Shown here: positions 1-5,810 of the stretch, in pieces | Layout: each line of letters begins with the position of its first letter | How positions within the stretch are numbered: position 1 is the first letter of the stretch | Assembly (NCBI GenBank): GCA_036570145.1 | Contig: DATCPJ010000090.1 | Location: forward strand, 1 to 8,233 | Reading direction: 5' to 3' | Source: UBA6019 sp036570145 | Lineage (GTDB): Bacteria; Chloroflexota; Dormibacteria; Dormibacterales; Dormibacteraceae | Length of the DNA stretch: 8,233 bases | Translations under genes and position numbers: made by a program | The notes under the pieces: generated by a model | Told to the model about the DNA's origin: nothing | What the model saw: only the letters and a program-made list of their open reading frames with translations | Databases searched by the model: none

Positions 1-798
1 TTACCAGACCTCGCGCAGCAGTTGGAAGGCGAGCACCGCGACCGGGAAGCTGGTCCGCCGGTCGGCCGCGTCGCCGAGGAGCGAGTGCAGATCCTTGTAG
101 AGGATGTCCAGCGCGCCACCGCTGGGGTGGCCCTCCCACCAGCCCCGCACCGCTTCCCAGTTCTCGCTCACCCAGCTCATGCCGGTCGACTCGCCGATGA
201 CGGGGAGAACCTGCTCCGGGAGCAGGCCGTAGGAGCTGGCCAGCTTCAATCCCTCGAACACGCCGTGCATGTTGACCGCCAGCATTAGCTGGTTGGCGAG
301 CTTGAGCGCCTGCCCGTCGCCCGGCCGTTCACCGACGTGGAAGACGTTACGGCCCATTGCGGCGAGGATGGGCCTGACACGCTCCAAGACTTCCGCCCGC
401 CCGCCCGCCATCACGCTCAACGTGGCCGCCTCCGCCCCGACGACACCGCCGCTGACGGGGGCGTCGAGCACGTCGACTCCGCGCCGCGCGAGGTCCTCGG
501 CGATCGACGCCATCGCGGTCGGGTTGATCGTGCTCATGACGACCAGGGTCAAGCCGCTCCGGCGCACGCCGGCGACGACCTCCAGCGTCTGCGGGAGCGT
601 CCGAACGACGCAGATCGCGGTCCGGGTCGCGGCCTCGCAGGCGTCCTCGACCGAGGCGCGACGGTCAAGCCACTGGTGCTCGGTCCGCGCCGGGTCGACG
701 TCGTACGCGGCCACGCGGTATCCAACCCGGGCGAGGTTGGCCGACATCGGCGCTCCCATTTCGCCGATTCCGATGAAACCCACGACCTCCGGTGCCAC
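1..798 (-). CDS. NAD(P)-dependent beta-hydroxyacid dehydrogenase (3-hydroxyisobutyrate dehydrogenase / tartronate-semialdehyde reductase family), C-terminally short
   Basis: A 265-residue protein with a GTG start. The Rossmann dinucleotide motif GxGxxG lies at residues 10-15 (GIGEMG). The substrate-binding DAPVSGG signature is at 112-118. The catalytic lysine is K166 in GQALKLANQ, which resembles the GarR/GlxR tartronate-semialdehyde reductases, and the late KDL motif is at 235-237. The family reversibly oxidises short beta-hydroxyacids to semialdehydes in the cytosol; the substrate here is not determinable. Family members usually run to about 290-300 residues. This one stops right after LLREVW, so the last 25-30 residues of the all-alpha domain are missing. 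The stop occupies the first three bases of the window, so a nearby frameshift cannot be examined. It is divergent from the amidohydrolase with a 28-bp gap. No Shine-Dalgarno precedes the GTG, but a TAGAGT hexamer sits 6 nt upstream, suggesting a leaderless mRNA. Family is secure, exact substrate unknown. Confidence 0.9.
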   Translation of the reverse strand: MAPEVVGFIGIGEMGAPMSANLARVGYRVAAYDVDPARTEHQWLDRRASVEDACEAATRTAICVVRTLPQTLEVVAGVRRSGLTLVVMSTINPTAMASIAEDLARRGVDVLDAPVSGGVVGAEAATLSVMAGGRAEVLERVRPILAAMGRNVFHVGERPGDGQALKLANQLMLAVNMHGVFEGLKLASSYGLLPEQVLPVIGESTGMSWVSENWEAVRGWWEGHPSGGALDILYKDLHSLLGDAADRRTSFPVAVLAFQLLREVW

Positions 799-826
799 CG
801 CTCGACTCTACTATCGATTGTGCCCG
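799..826. promoter_or_regulatory. 28-bp divergent promoter region with overlapping -10-like hexamers
   Basis: This gap separates the two divergent start codons. On the minus strand TAGAGT (810-805) lies 6 nt before the GTG at 798. On the plus strand TACTAT (809-814) lies 12 nt before the GTG at 827. Both fit the TANNNT -10 pattern typical of leaderless transcripts in high-GC bacteria, and they overlap by two bases. Neither start has a visible Shine-Dalgarno. Any -35 elements would have to lie inside the opposite gene. This is a pattern reading only. Confidence 0.35.
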
Positions 827-1663
827 GTGATCGACACCCATTTCCACCTCTGGCGACGCGCCGACGCCGCGCAGGCCGGCATCCTTGCCACGCCCTATCT
901 GCAGCGCGACTTCACGTGGGACGACTTCCGCGCCGCGTGGGACGGCCTGCCGGTGGAGCGGTGCGTCGAGGTGCAGGTCAACGACTTCACCGACCCGGCG
1001 CCCGAGGCGCGCTTCGTGAGCGAGATCGCGGAGCGAGACCGTCGGCTCGGGGGCTACGTGGGCTGGGCGCACCTGGAGTCGCCCCGGGCGGCCGCCGATC
1101 TCGACGCGCTTGTGGCCTTCCCGTTCGTACGCGGCGTCCGCCGCACTCTCCAGATCGAAACGGACCCGCGCTTCGCCCTTAGCGAGGGCTACCTGCGCGG
1201 AGCGCGCCTGCTGGGCGAACGTGGGCTTCTGTGCGAGCTCTGCGTCCGGCACGAGCAGATCGAGTCGGTGCCGGGGCTGGTCCGCGCCTGCCCCGACACG
1301 CAGTTCGTCCTCCAGCACATCGGCAAGCCGGACCTCTCGCAGCCGCCGAACGCGGGCTGGCTTCGCACGATCGAGGAGCTGGGTAAGTTCCCCAATGTGG
1401 CCTGCAAGCTCTCGGTCGTCGTCCACAGCGACAGCGACCCGCACCACCGGATCGAGGCGGTGGCGCCCTTCGTCAGCCACCTGGTCGACTGCCTTGGCTG
1501 GCAGCGGCTGATGTTCGGCAGCAACTGGCCGGTGGCGACGGCGGTCGTCGGGTACCGGGAATGGGTCGAGATGCTGCAAGTCATCCTGGCCGGATACGGC
1601 GGTGACCACGGCGGGCTGGAGGCCGTGTTCACCGAGAACGCCCGCCGCCTCTACAAGCTCTGA
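827..1663 (+). CDS. COG3618-type metal-dependent amidohydrolase / lactonase (TIM barrel)
   Basis: A 278-residue protein whose length and motifs match the L-fuconolactonase / 2-pyrone-4,6-dicarboxylate hydrolase group (amidohydrolase_2). Starting at GTG 827 gives MIDTHFHLW, the canonical N-terminus with the HxH pair (H5, H7). A TTG nine bases upstream (818) is a possible alternative. Further landmarks are GYVGWAHLESP near 76-86, GVRR at 103-106, the QHIGKP strand with H164, KLS at 194-196, GSNWPV at 231-236, and the usual ENARRLY tail. The family hydrolyses lactones, pyrone rings or related carboxylic esters in the cytosol. The usual Asp of FGSDWPV is Asn233 here; Asn is also seen in part of this family. 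The divergent dehydrogenase suggests a shared route in which this enzyme opens a ring and the partner handles a hydroxyacid or semialdehyde. That link and the substrate are inference. Confidence 0.88.
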   Translation: MIDTHFHLWRRADAAQAGILATPYLQRDFTWDDFRAAWDGLPVERCVEVQVNDFTDPAPEARFVSEIAERDRRLGGYVGWAHLESPRAAADLDALVAFPFVRGVRRTLQIETDPRFALSEGYLRGARLLGERGLLCELCVRHEQIESVPGLVRACPDTQFVLQHIGKPDLSQPPNAGWLRTIEELGKFPNVACKLSVVVHSDSDPHHRIEAVAPFVSHLVDCLGWQRLMFGSNWPVATAVVGYREWVEMLQVILAGYGGDHGGLEAVFTENARRLYKL

Positions 1664-1676
1664 CCCGGCCGCCATG

Positions 1677-1703
1677 GAGGCGTGTGCCTGCGAGGAGCGC
1701 CTC
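1677..1703 (+). terminator. Weak hairpin downstream of the amidohydrolase
   Basis: A perfect 6-bp inverted repeat (GAGGCG at 1677-1682, CGCCTC at 1698-1703) with a 15-nt loop begins 13 bp after the stop codon. There is no T-tract, so it is at best a weak or Rho-assisted terminator. A short GC-rich stem like this can occur by chance. The stretch from here to about 1858 shows no gene I can support. Confidence 0.2.
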
Positions 1704-1858
1704 AAGCGGAAGGCAGAGCGTCGTGTTGGGTATTCAGGACAGTGGCCTGCGCGTAGAAGGTCCTGCGTTTGACATCGGGTACCAACCCAAACTCACCTGA
1801 TAACTCCGGCAACCGCGTTCGCGCCGCCACTGTCGTACCCACAGCGCTGCGACCAGTG

Positions 1859-1911
1859 TGGGAGGGGCAAAAGTCCGACCAGGCCCCGCGGATTGACTTT
1901 TGCCCCCCACA
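1859..1911 (-). terminator. Long inverted repeat / probable terminator hairpin after the COG1433 gene
   Basis: A perfect 12-bp inverted repeat (GGGGCAAAAGTC at 1864-1875 and GACTTTTGCCCC at 1895-1906) with a 19-nt spacer. It extends outward to 15 of 17 pairs between 1859-1875 and 1895-1911. In minus-strand RNA one of the two mismatches becomes a G-U pair, so the stem is better in that orientation. It starts 22 bp past the TGA of the minus-strand COG1433 gene, the right place for a terminator. There is no U-tract. It could instead be an isolated repeat or a protein-binding site. Confidence 0.45.
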
Positions 1912-1933
1912 GGCGCTCGAAGCTGCCCCCGGC

Positions 1934-2272
1934 TCAGCTTGATTGGCTGTCGATCGCCCCCATCGCGGCCTCCCGCGCATTGCCCATTGCCCCGAGCCAG
2001 ACCTTCACTCCCATCCGCTCAAGCATGTGCACCATAGGCATACCCATGTGGTTCGCCACTACCGCCTCGACGCGGTGTTCTTGGAGGAAACGAGCAACCC
2101 GGGCGTGATGTGAGCCCTCGGTTCCCGCATCGTGCAGGGCGTGCCACCCGACCTCGTACTCTTGCCAGGCGCCGATCCCGTCGCCGGTTACCTGCGTGAT
2201 CGCCACCCGATCCGCGCGACCCCAGCGGGGGTCGATTAGCCCCTCCGTCGTGACGGGAACACAGACCACCAT
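1934..2272 (-). CDS. Stand-alone COG1433 domain protein (dinitrogenase Fe-Mo cofactor biosynthesis / NifX-like)
   Basis: A 112-residue protein with ATG start. It has the layout of the small Nif-type cofactor-binding fold: an N-terminal VCVPVTTEG strand, a WGRAD segment (17-21) where the family has FGRA, and a GSHHARVARFL helix near 53-63. A VEAVVANHMGMPMVHML strand-helix follows at 68-84, then GVKVWLGAMGNAREA near the C-terminus (88-102). In NifB, NifX and NifY this domain binds iron-sulfur-molybdenum cofactor intermediates. Single-domain homologues are widespread in organisms without nitrogenase, and their role is largely unknown. No nif gene is visible here, so a nitrogen-fixation role is not supported. 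A strong ribosome binding site and a hairpin beyond the stop suggest a separately expressed monocistronic gene. H55, H56 and H75 could bind metal or cofactor, but that is conjecture. Confidence 0.8.
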   Translation of the reverse strand: MVVCVPVTTEGLIDPRWGRADRVAITQVTGDGIGAWQEYEVGWHALHDAGTEGSHHARVARFLQEHRVEAVVANHMGMPMVHMLERMGVKVWLGAMGNAREAAMGAIDSQSS

Positions 2273-2277
2273 TTCGA

Positions 2278-2286
2278 ATCACCCTC
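2278..2286 (-). promoter_or_regulatory. Extended Shine-Dalgarno of the COG1433 gene
   Basis: On the minus strand GAGGGTGAT lies 5 nt before the ATG. It matches the extended anti-Shine-Dalgarno complement GGAGGTGAT at 7 of 9 positions at the standard distance. It fixes the start at 2272 and contrasts with the SD-less starts elsewhere in the window. Confidence 0.6.
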
Positions 2287-2360
2287 GCTTGTTCCTGTGG
2301 CCTCGCTCCGGTTGACTGGCGCCGGCTGGCGGCCCTGACTTGGGGCTCGATTAGGTCGTT

Positions 2361-2379
2361 GTGACCTCCCTGTCGTCAC
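2361..2379. promoter_or_regulatory. Candidate operator dyad upstream of the lyase operon
   Basis: GTGAC-N9-GTCAC (2361-2365 and 2375-2379) is a perfect 5-bp dyad about 90-110 bp upstream of the lyase start. With a one-base bulge it extends toward GTTGTGAC / GTCACGAAC. The heptamer GTGACCT of the left arm recurs at 2454-2460, just before the lyase start. No regulator for it lies in the window. The rest of the 2273-2469 gap shows nothing I can name. Confidence 0.2.
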
Positions 2380-2469
2380 GAACCCCCGAGTCCTTGGGCG
2401 CCTTCCGTTGAGGTGGCCAAGCCGAATCCTAGTCCACGACTCTAGGCATCAGCGTGACCTTTGCGGAGT

Positions 2470-3393
2470 ATGTTTTTGGGCACGTCCCCATTCCTGCGTG
2501 GCGAATTCGAACCCCGGCGCCGGCTCCGCGAGCTCCTCGCGAAGTCTGAGCCGCTGTTGGCCCCCGGCTGCTACGACGCCCTGGGCGCCCGCCTGGTCGA
2601 GGAGGCCGGCTTCGACGCCGTCTACATGACCGGCTTCGGCTCCTCGGCCTCGCGCCTGGGCCGCCCCGATGTGGGCCTGCTGACCATGCCCGAGATGGTG
2701 GAGAACGCGCGCCTGATCGTGGAGGCGGTGGACCTGCCGGTGATCGCCGACGCCGACACCGGCTACGGCAACCCGATCAACGTGATCCGAACCGTCCAAG
2801 CGTACGAGCGGGCCGGCGTGGCCGCCATCCACCTGGAAGACCAGGTGGCGCCCAAGAAATGCGGCCATATGGAGGGCAAGCAGGTGATCCCGGCCGCCGA
2901 GATGGTGGGGAAGATCCGAGCCGCCGCGGCCGCCCGCCGCGACCCCGACTTCCTGCTGATCGCACGCACGGACGCGCGCGCTGTCGAGGGGCTGGAAGCG
3001 GCGCTGGAGCGCGGCCGCCGGTACCGCGCTGCGGGCGCGGACGTGCTCTTCATCGAGGCGCCGCAGTCGGACGCCGAGATCTCGGCGGTGGCCGAGGCCT
3101 TCCCCGACGTGCCGCTGCTCTTCAACTACGCCGAGGGCGGCAAGACCCCCGCGGTGTCGTACGCGCGGCTCTGCGAGCTGGGCTTCCGGATCGTCATCTT
3201 CCCGATCAGCACGCTGCTCGCCGCCACCAAGGCGATGCGGGCGGTGCTGGCGCGGATTCGCGAGGATGGCACGCCCTTGTCGGTACTGCCCGAGCTCCCC
3301 AAATTCGCCGAGTTCACGTCGTTCATCGGGCTGCCGGAGATAACCGAGCTCGAGCAGCGCTTCGGTCAGGAGCAGATAGGAGAAATGAGATGA
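2470..3393 (+). CDS. Isocitrate lyase/PEP mutase superfamily C-C lyase (methylisocitrate lyase-like)
   Basis: A 307-residue single-domain beta/alpha barrel protein. Substrate and Mg2+ motifs are in family order: PGCYDALGARL at 32-42, YMTGFGSSAS at 52-61, DADTGYG at 94-100 with metal-binding aspartates, EDQ at 123-125, KKCGH at 129-133 and RTDA at 166-169. Cys131 in KKCGH is the catalytic acid of true lyases and is absent from PEP mutase and phosphonopyruvate hydrolase. This enzyme should therefore cleave a 2-hydroxy tricarboxylate or branched malate (methylisocitrate, 2,3-dimethylmalate or similar) into pyruvate or glyoxylate plus a dicarboxylate. No prpC or prpD is adjacent, so a propionate role is unsupported. 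Start choice is open: ATG 2470 is used, but GGAG at 2465-2468 is only 1 nt away. TTG 2476 has better spacing (7 nt), and TTG 2461 is also in frame. The stop overlaps the next start (ATGA), making a coupled operon with the GlcG-like gene. Confidence 0.92.
   Translation: MFLGTSPFLRGEFEPRRRLRELLAKSEPLLAPGCYDALGARLVEEAGFDAVYMTGFGSSASRLGRPDVGLLTMPEMVENARLIVEAVDLPVIADADTGYGNPINVIRTVQAYERAGVAAIHLEDQVAPKKCGHMEGKQVIPAAEMVGKIRAAAAARRDPDFLLIARTDARAVEGLEAALERGRRYRAAGADVLFIEAPQSDAEISAVAEAFPDVPLLFNYAEGGKTPAVSYARLCELGFRIVIFPISTLLAATKAMRAVLARIREDGTPLSVLPELPKFAEFTSFIGLPEITELEQRFGQEQIGEMR
3378..3382 (+). promoter_or_regulatory. Shine-Dalgarno of the GlcG-like gene
   Basis: AGGAG lies 7 nt before the ATG at 3390, inside the last codons of the lyase gene. 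It chooses ATG 3390 over the out-of-frame ATG at 3385, and with the ATGA overlap supports translational coupling. Confidence 0.55.
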
Positions 3394-3812
3394 GCCAGGT
3401 ATTCGAGAAGGCGAGCATCAGCACTGAGCTGGCCCACAAGGTGATCGCGGCGGCAGAGGCCAAGGCCCGCGAGATGGGGACACCCATGGTGATCGCTGTC
3501 TGCGACGAGTCGGGCGTGCTGAAGGCGTTCAGCCGGATGGACGGCGCGGCGCTGCTCTCAGTGCAGGTGGCGCAGGACAAGGCCTATACCGCAGTCGGCT
3601 TCAGCATGCCGTCGGACGGCTGGCATGAGTTCATCAAGAATGACCCGCCTCTGGCCGCCGGCGCCGTGGGCGGCATCGACCGCCTCGTGATCTTCGGCGG
3701 CGGCTACCCGATCAAGGTTGGCGACAAGATCGTGGGCGCCATCGGGGTCAGCGGCGGGCACTACTCGCAGGACATGGATGTGGCCCAGGCGGGCCTCGCC
3801 GCGATAGGCTGA
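3390..3812 (+). CDS. GlcG/HbpS family (DUF336, haem-degrading domain) protein
   Basis: A 140-residue protein covering the whole single domain. Typical segments are an N-terminal helix with EAKAREMG near 23-30, a strand-turn VIAVCDESGVLKAFSRMDGA at 34-53, an AQDKAYTAVGF helix at 61-71, FGGGYPI at 102-108, and the signature GAIGVSGG followed by QDMDVAQAGL at 117-135. The family includes GlcG of glycolate operons, haem-binding HbpS of Streptomyces and the PduO C-terminal domain. Reported roles range from haem binding or degradation to unknown helper functions beside catabolic enzymes. There is no signal peptide, so it should be cytosolic, unlike secreted HbpS. Its ATGA overlap with the lyase gene suggests stoichiometric expression and a role tied to that enzyme or its substrate. 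Family is secure, function is not. Confidence 0.9.
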   Translation: MSQVFEKASISTELAHKVIAAAEAKAREMGTPMVIAVCDESGVLKAFSRMDGAALLSVQVAQDKAYTAVGFSMPSDGWHEFIKNDPPLAAGAVGGIDRLVIFGGGYPIKVGDKIVGAIGVSGGHYSQDMDVAQAGLAAIG

Positions 3813-3965
3813 CCGGTCAGCTCCGCGCAGATACTGAAGAGCGAGCGATCACAATGCCCCAAGCGCCCTGCACGTAGAGCCCGTCACCGACGAGGACAAT
3901 GCCGACTCGGCCAGGTTTGCCACGCGCCGCGGCCTGTCCTCCACGGGCGCCACTCTAGCCAAACG

Positions 3966-4892
3966 CTACGGTCGGCGGGCCAACTCGCGCCGCGCAGGGC
4001 TCCGGCGCGACATCTCCCGGGCCAGATCGAGGAAGTTGGTCACCGCCACGCCGGCCTCTTCGGAGCGCGCAAGCAAGGCCAACCTGGACACGAGGTTGGC
4101 GTCTTCGATTGGACGGTAGGTCACGCCGGTGACGCGCATCTGGTGGGATCGCGACAAGGAGCAGAGGCAGATCCCGACTCCGTCGGCGACCGACCCAACC
4201 ATCGCCTCCTCGGTCGGTTCTTCCAGCACAACCCGCAGCGGGCCGCTGAGCGCATCCTCGATGACGCCGCGGACGTAGTCGTACTGACCGGGGTTCAGCG
4301 CTCGGGGAAAGAGGACCCAAGCCTCGTTCGTGAGCTCGCGAAGCCTCACCTTGCGCCGGTGGGCCTGCGGGTGATGACTCGGCAGCGCCAGGACGTACGG
4401 TTCCTCACCGACGACGATCACCCGGATGTCCTCCAACCCCTCCATCGGCATTCGGACGAAAGCGACATCGATCTCACCCGATCGCAACCAGTGGGCATTG
4501 GCCACCGAATAGCCGTGGCTCAACTCGATCGAGACGTTTGGAAAACGCTGTCTGAACTCGGCCACGATATGAGTTGGCAACATCGGGTCGCCGGCGGTGT
4601 AGTAGGCGATCCGAAGGCGTCCTGCGACTCCGGACGAATGCGCCCGGACCGCGTCCAACGCGCGATCCTCCTCCTCGACCATCCGCTTGGCATGAGAGAG
4701 GAGCACCTCGCCCGCCGGCGTGAGCCGAACTTCGCGCGAGGTCCGGGTCAGCAGGCGGACCTGCAGCTCGCGCTCCAGGTATTGGATCCGCTGGCTGAGC
4801 GCGGGCTGGGTGAGATGGAGGGCTCGCGCAGCGCGGCCGAAGTGCAGGTGCTCCGCAACCTCGACGAAGGCCCGCAGCTGGCGGAGTTCCAT
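3966..4892 (-). CDS. LysR-type transcriptional regulator
   Basis: A 308-residue protein of normal length for the family. The N-terminal winged helix-turn-helix spans about residues 1-60, with FGRAARALHLTQPALSQRIQ at 18-37 and the wing ending in VRLTPAGE. A linker helix to about 90 is followed by the LysR substrate-binding domain from GRLRIAY, with the two periplasmic-binding-like lobes. Effector-lobe landmarks include GEIDVAFVR and the VADGVGICL segment. The family binds a small co-inducer, often an intermediate of the regulated pathway, and typically activates a divergent operon while repressing itself. The gene is divergent from the SDR-hyuA-hyuB operon with a 78-bp gap that carries a CGAT-N11-ATCG box touching its own start codon. 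Only a weak AAGG lies upstream as a Shine-Dalgarno. It converges with the lyase operon across 153 bp. The effector is unknown. Confidence 0.93.
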   Translation of the reverse strand: MELRQLRAFVEVAEHLHFGRAARALHLTQPALSQRIQYLERELQVRLLTRTSREVRLTPAGEVLLSHAKRMVEEEDRALDAVRAHSSGVAGRLRIAYYTAGDPMLPTHIVAEFRQRFPNVSIELSHGYSVANAHWLRSGEIDVAFVRMPMEGLEDIRVIVVGEEPYVLALPSHHPQAHRRKVRLRELTNEAWVLFPRALNPGQYDYVRGVIEDALSGPLRVVLEEPTEEAMVGSVADGVGICLCSLSRSHQMRVTGVTYRPIEDANLVSRLALLARSEEAGVAVTNFLDLAREMSRRSPARRELARRP

Positions 4893-4911
4893 CGATAACC
4901 AACCTTAATCG
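4893..4911. promoter_or_regulatory. LysR-type binding box (CGAT-N11-ATCG)
   Basis: The site contains the LysR consensus T-N11-A inside a perfect 4-bp dyad (CGAT at 4893-4896, ATCG at 4908-4911), with one further inner A/T pair (4898/4906). It abuts the lysR start codon and lies 60 bp upstream of the SDR start. That position suits autorepression and activation of the divergent operon. The assignment rests on consensus and position. Confidence 0.5.
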
Positions 4912-4929
4912 CTGAAGACCGCAATGGTA

Positions 4930-4959
4930 TTGGACGCAGTCCTGGCCGCAGGCTACCCT
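4930..4959 (+). promoter_or_regulatory. Possible sigma70-type promoter of the SDR-hyuAB operon
   Basis: TTGGAC (4930-4935), an 18-nt spacer and TACCCT (4954-4959) give a weak -35/-10 pair. Transcription would begin near 4966, almost at the SDR ATG (4971), which has no Shine-Dalgarno, so the mRNA would be nearly leaderless. The -35 lies about 20 bp past the LysR box, a workable activator geometry. Speculative. Confidence 0.25.
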
Positions 4960-4970
4960 TGCACCTCGGG

Positions 4971-5810
4971 ATGGGAACGGTTCGCCAGCGGGAGAATTCT
5001 CCGGCCGGTCGAGCGGGCCGCCTCGACGGCAAGGTCGCGCTGATCACCGGCGGCGCATCCGGGATCGGTCGCGCGAGCGCTCTTGCCTTCGCCGCGGAAG
5101 GGGCACTGGTCGTGATTGCCGACATCCAGGACGGGTCCGAGGTTGCCGAATCGATCAGCGCCGCCGGCGGGTCGGCGGTGTTCCACCGGACCGACGCGAC
5201 GCAGGCTGAACAGGTTGCCGGCACGGTCAGGCAGGCCCTCGACCTCGAGGGGAGGATCGACGTGCTCCTGAACTGCGTCGGTGTCTACCGGCCAGGATCG
5301 ATAGTGGACTCCGAGGAGGAGGACTTCGACGTCACCTTCGCGGTCAACGTGAAGTCTCACTACCTCGCCTGCCGGGCCGTGCTCCCCCACATGCTCGCCG
5401 CAGAGTCGGGCTCGATAGTCAACCTCTCATCGAATGGGGGGATCATGGGCAGGCCGGCGGACCCGATCTACTGCGCCTCGAAGCACGCGATCATCGGGCT
5501 GACCCGTGCCCTGGCGGTCGCCTACGCCGCAGCCAACGTCCGGGTCAACGCTCTCTGCCCGGGTCCGATCGACACCCCGATGCTGCGCGGAATCGGAAGC
5601 GGCGATTTCGAGGAGATGCTCCCCCACTACCTGGCAAGCTGTCCGGCCGCGCGGGCCGGAGGTGCGGACGAGGTCGCGGCGGCCGCCGTCTTCCTGGCCT
5701 CCGACGAGAGCCGCTTCATCACCGGCGCCGCCCTGCCGGTGGATGGAGGCAAGGCAGCCGGCACGATGCCGGCCGACCGCTACCGGCTGGACTTCAAGAT
5801 CCGGCGTTGA
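4971..5810 (+). CDS. Short-chain dehydrogenase/reductase (classical SDR)
   Basis: A 279-residue protein with the classical SDR signature set. The cofactor motif TGGASGIG is at 26-33. Asp51 at the end of beta-2 predicts NAD(H) preference. NCVG at 101-104 replaces the usual NNAG. N126, S154, Y167 and K171 (YCASK) form the catalytic tetrad, and PGPIDTPM is at 197-204. The C-terminal LPVDGG strand is at 255-260. A basic tail of about 19 residues (KAAG to KIRR) extends beyond it. It probably interconverts a hydroxyl and a keto group on the substrate handled by the downstream HyuAB enzyme. ATG 4971 is chosen; TTG 4959 is in frame upstream, and no start precedes the Rossmann fold further down. The last codons overlap the hyuA start by 4 bp. 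It is first gene of the operon facing the LysR regulator. Confidence 0.9.
   Translation: MGTVRQRENSPAGRAGRLDGKVALITGGASGIGRASALAFAAEGALVVIADIQDGSEVAESISAAGGSAVFHRTDATQAEQVAGTVRQALDLEGRIDVLLNCVGVYRPGSIVDSEEEDFDVTFAVNVKSHYLACRAVLPHMLAAESGSIVNLSSNGGIMGRPADPIYCASKHAIIGLTRALAVAYAAANVRVNALCPGPIDTPMLRGIGSGDFEEMLPHYLASCPAARAGGADEVAAAAVFLASDESRFITGAALPVDGGKAAGTMPADRYRLDFKIRR

Noticed and set aside
269..826. Plus-strand frame extending the amidohydrolase upstream across the dehydrogenase gene
   Set aside because: The extension is antisense to a well-defined gene, and GTG 827 yields the canonical MIDTHFHLW start at normal family length.
1702..1980. Minus-strand 92-codon open frame overlapping the 3' end of the COG1433 gene
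   Set aside because: It crosses the 1859-1911 hairpin, overlaps a real gene in another frame, shows no recognisable family and has no ribosome binding site.
2500..2525. TTCGAA-containing segment resembling a tRNA T-arm
   Set aside because: Neither strand gives a 5-bp T-stem or the other tRNA arms; the bases encode the start of the lyase. The TTCGAA at 2273-2278 fails likewise.
3820..3957. Protein-like minus-strand stretch in the gap after lysR (reads GRVGIVLVGDGLYVQGAWGI)
   Set aside because: It looks hydrophobic and protein-like, but there is a stop just upstream, no ATG/GTG/TTG at a sensible place and no family I recognise. Possibly a remnant, more likely chance in GC-rich DNA.
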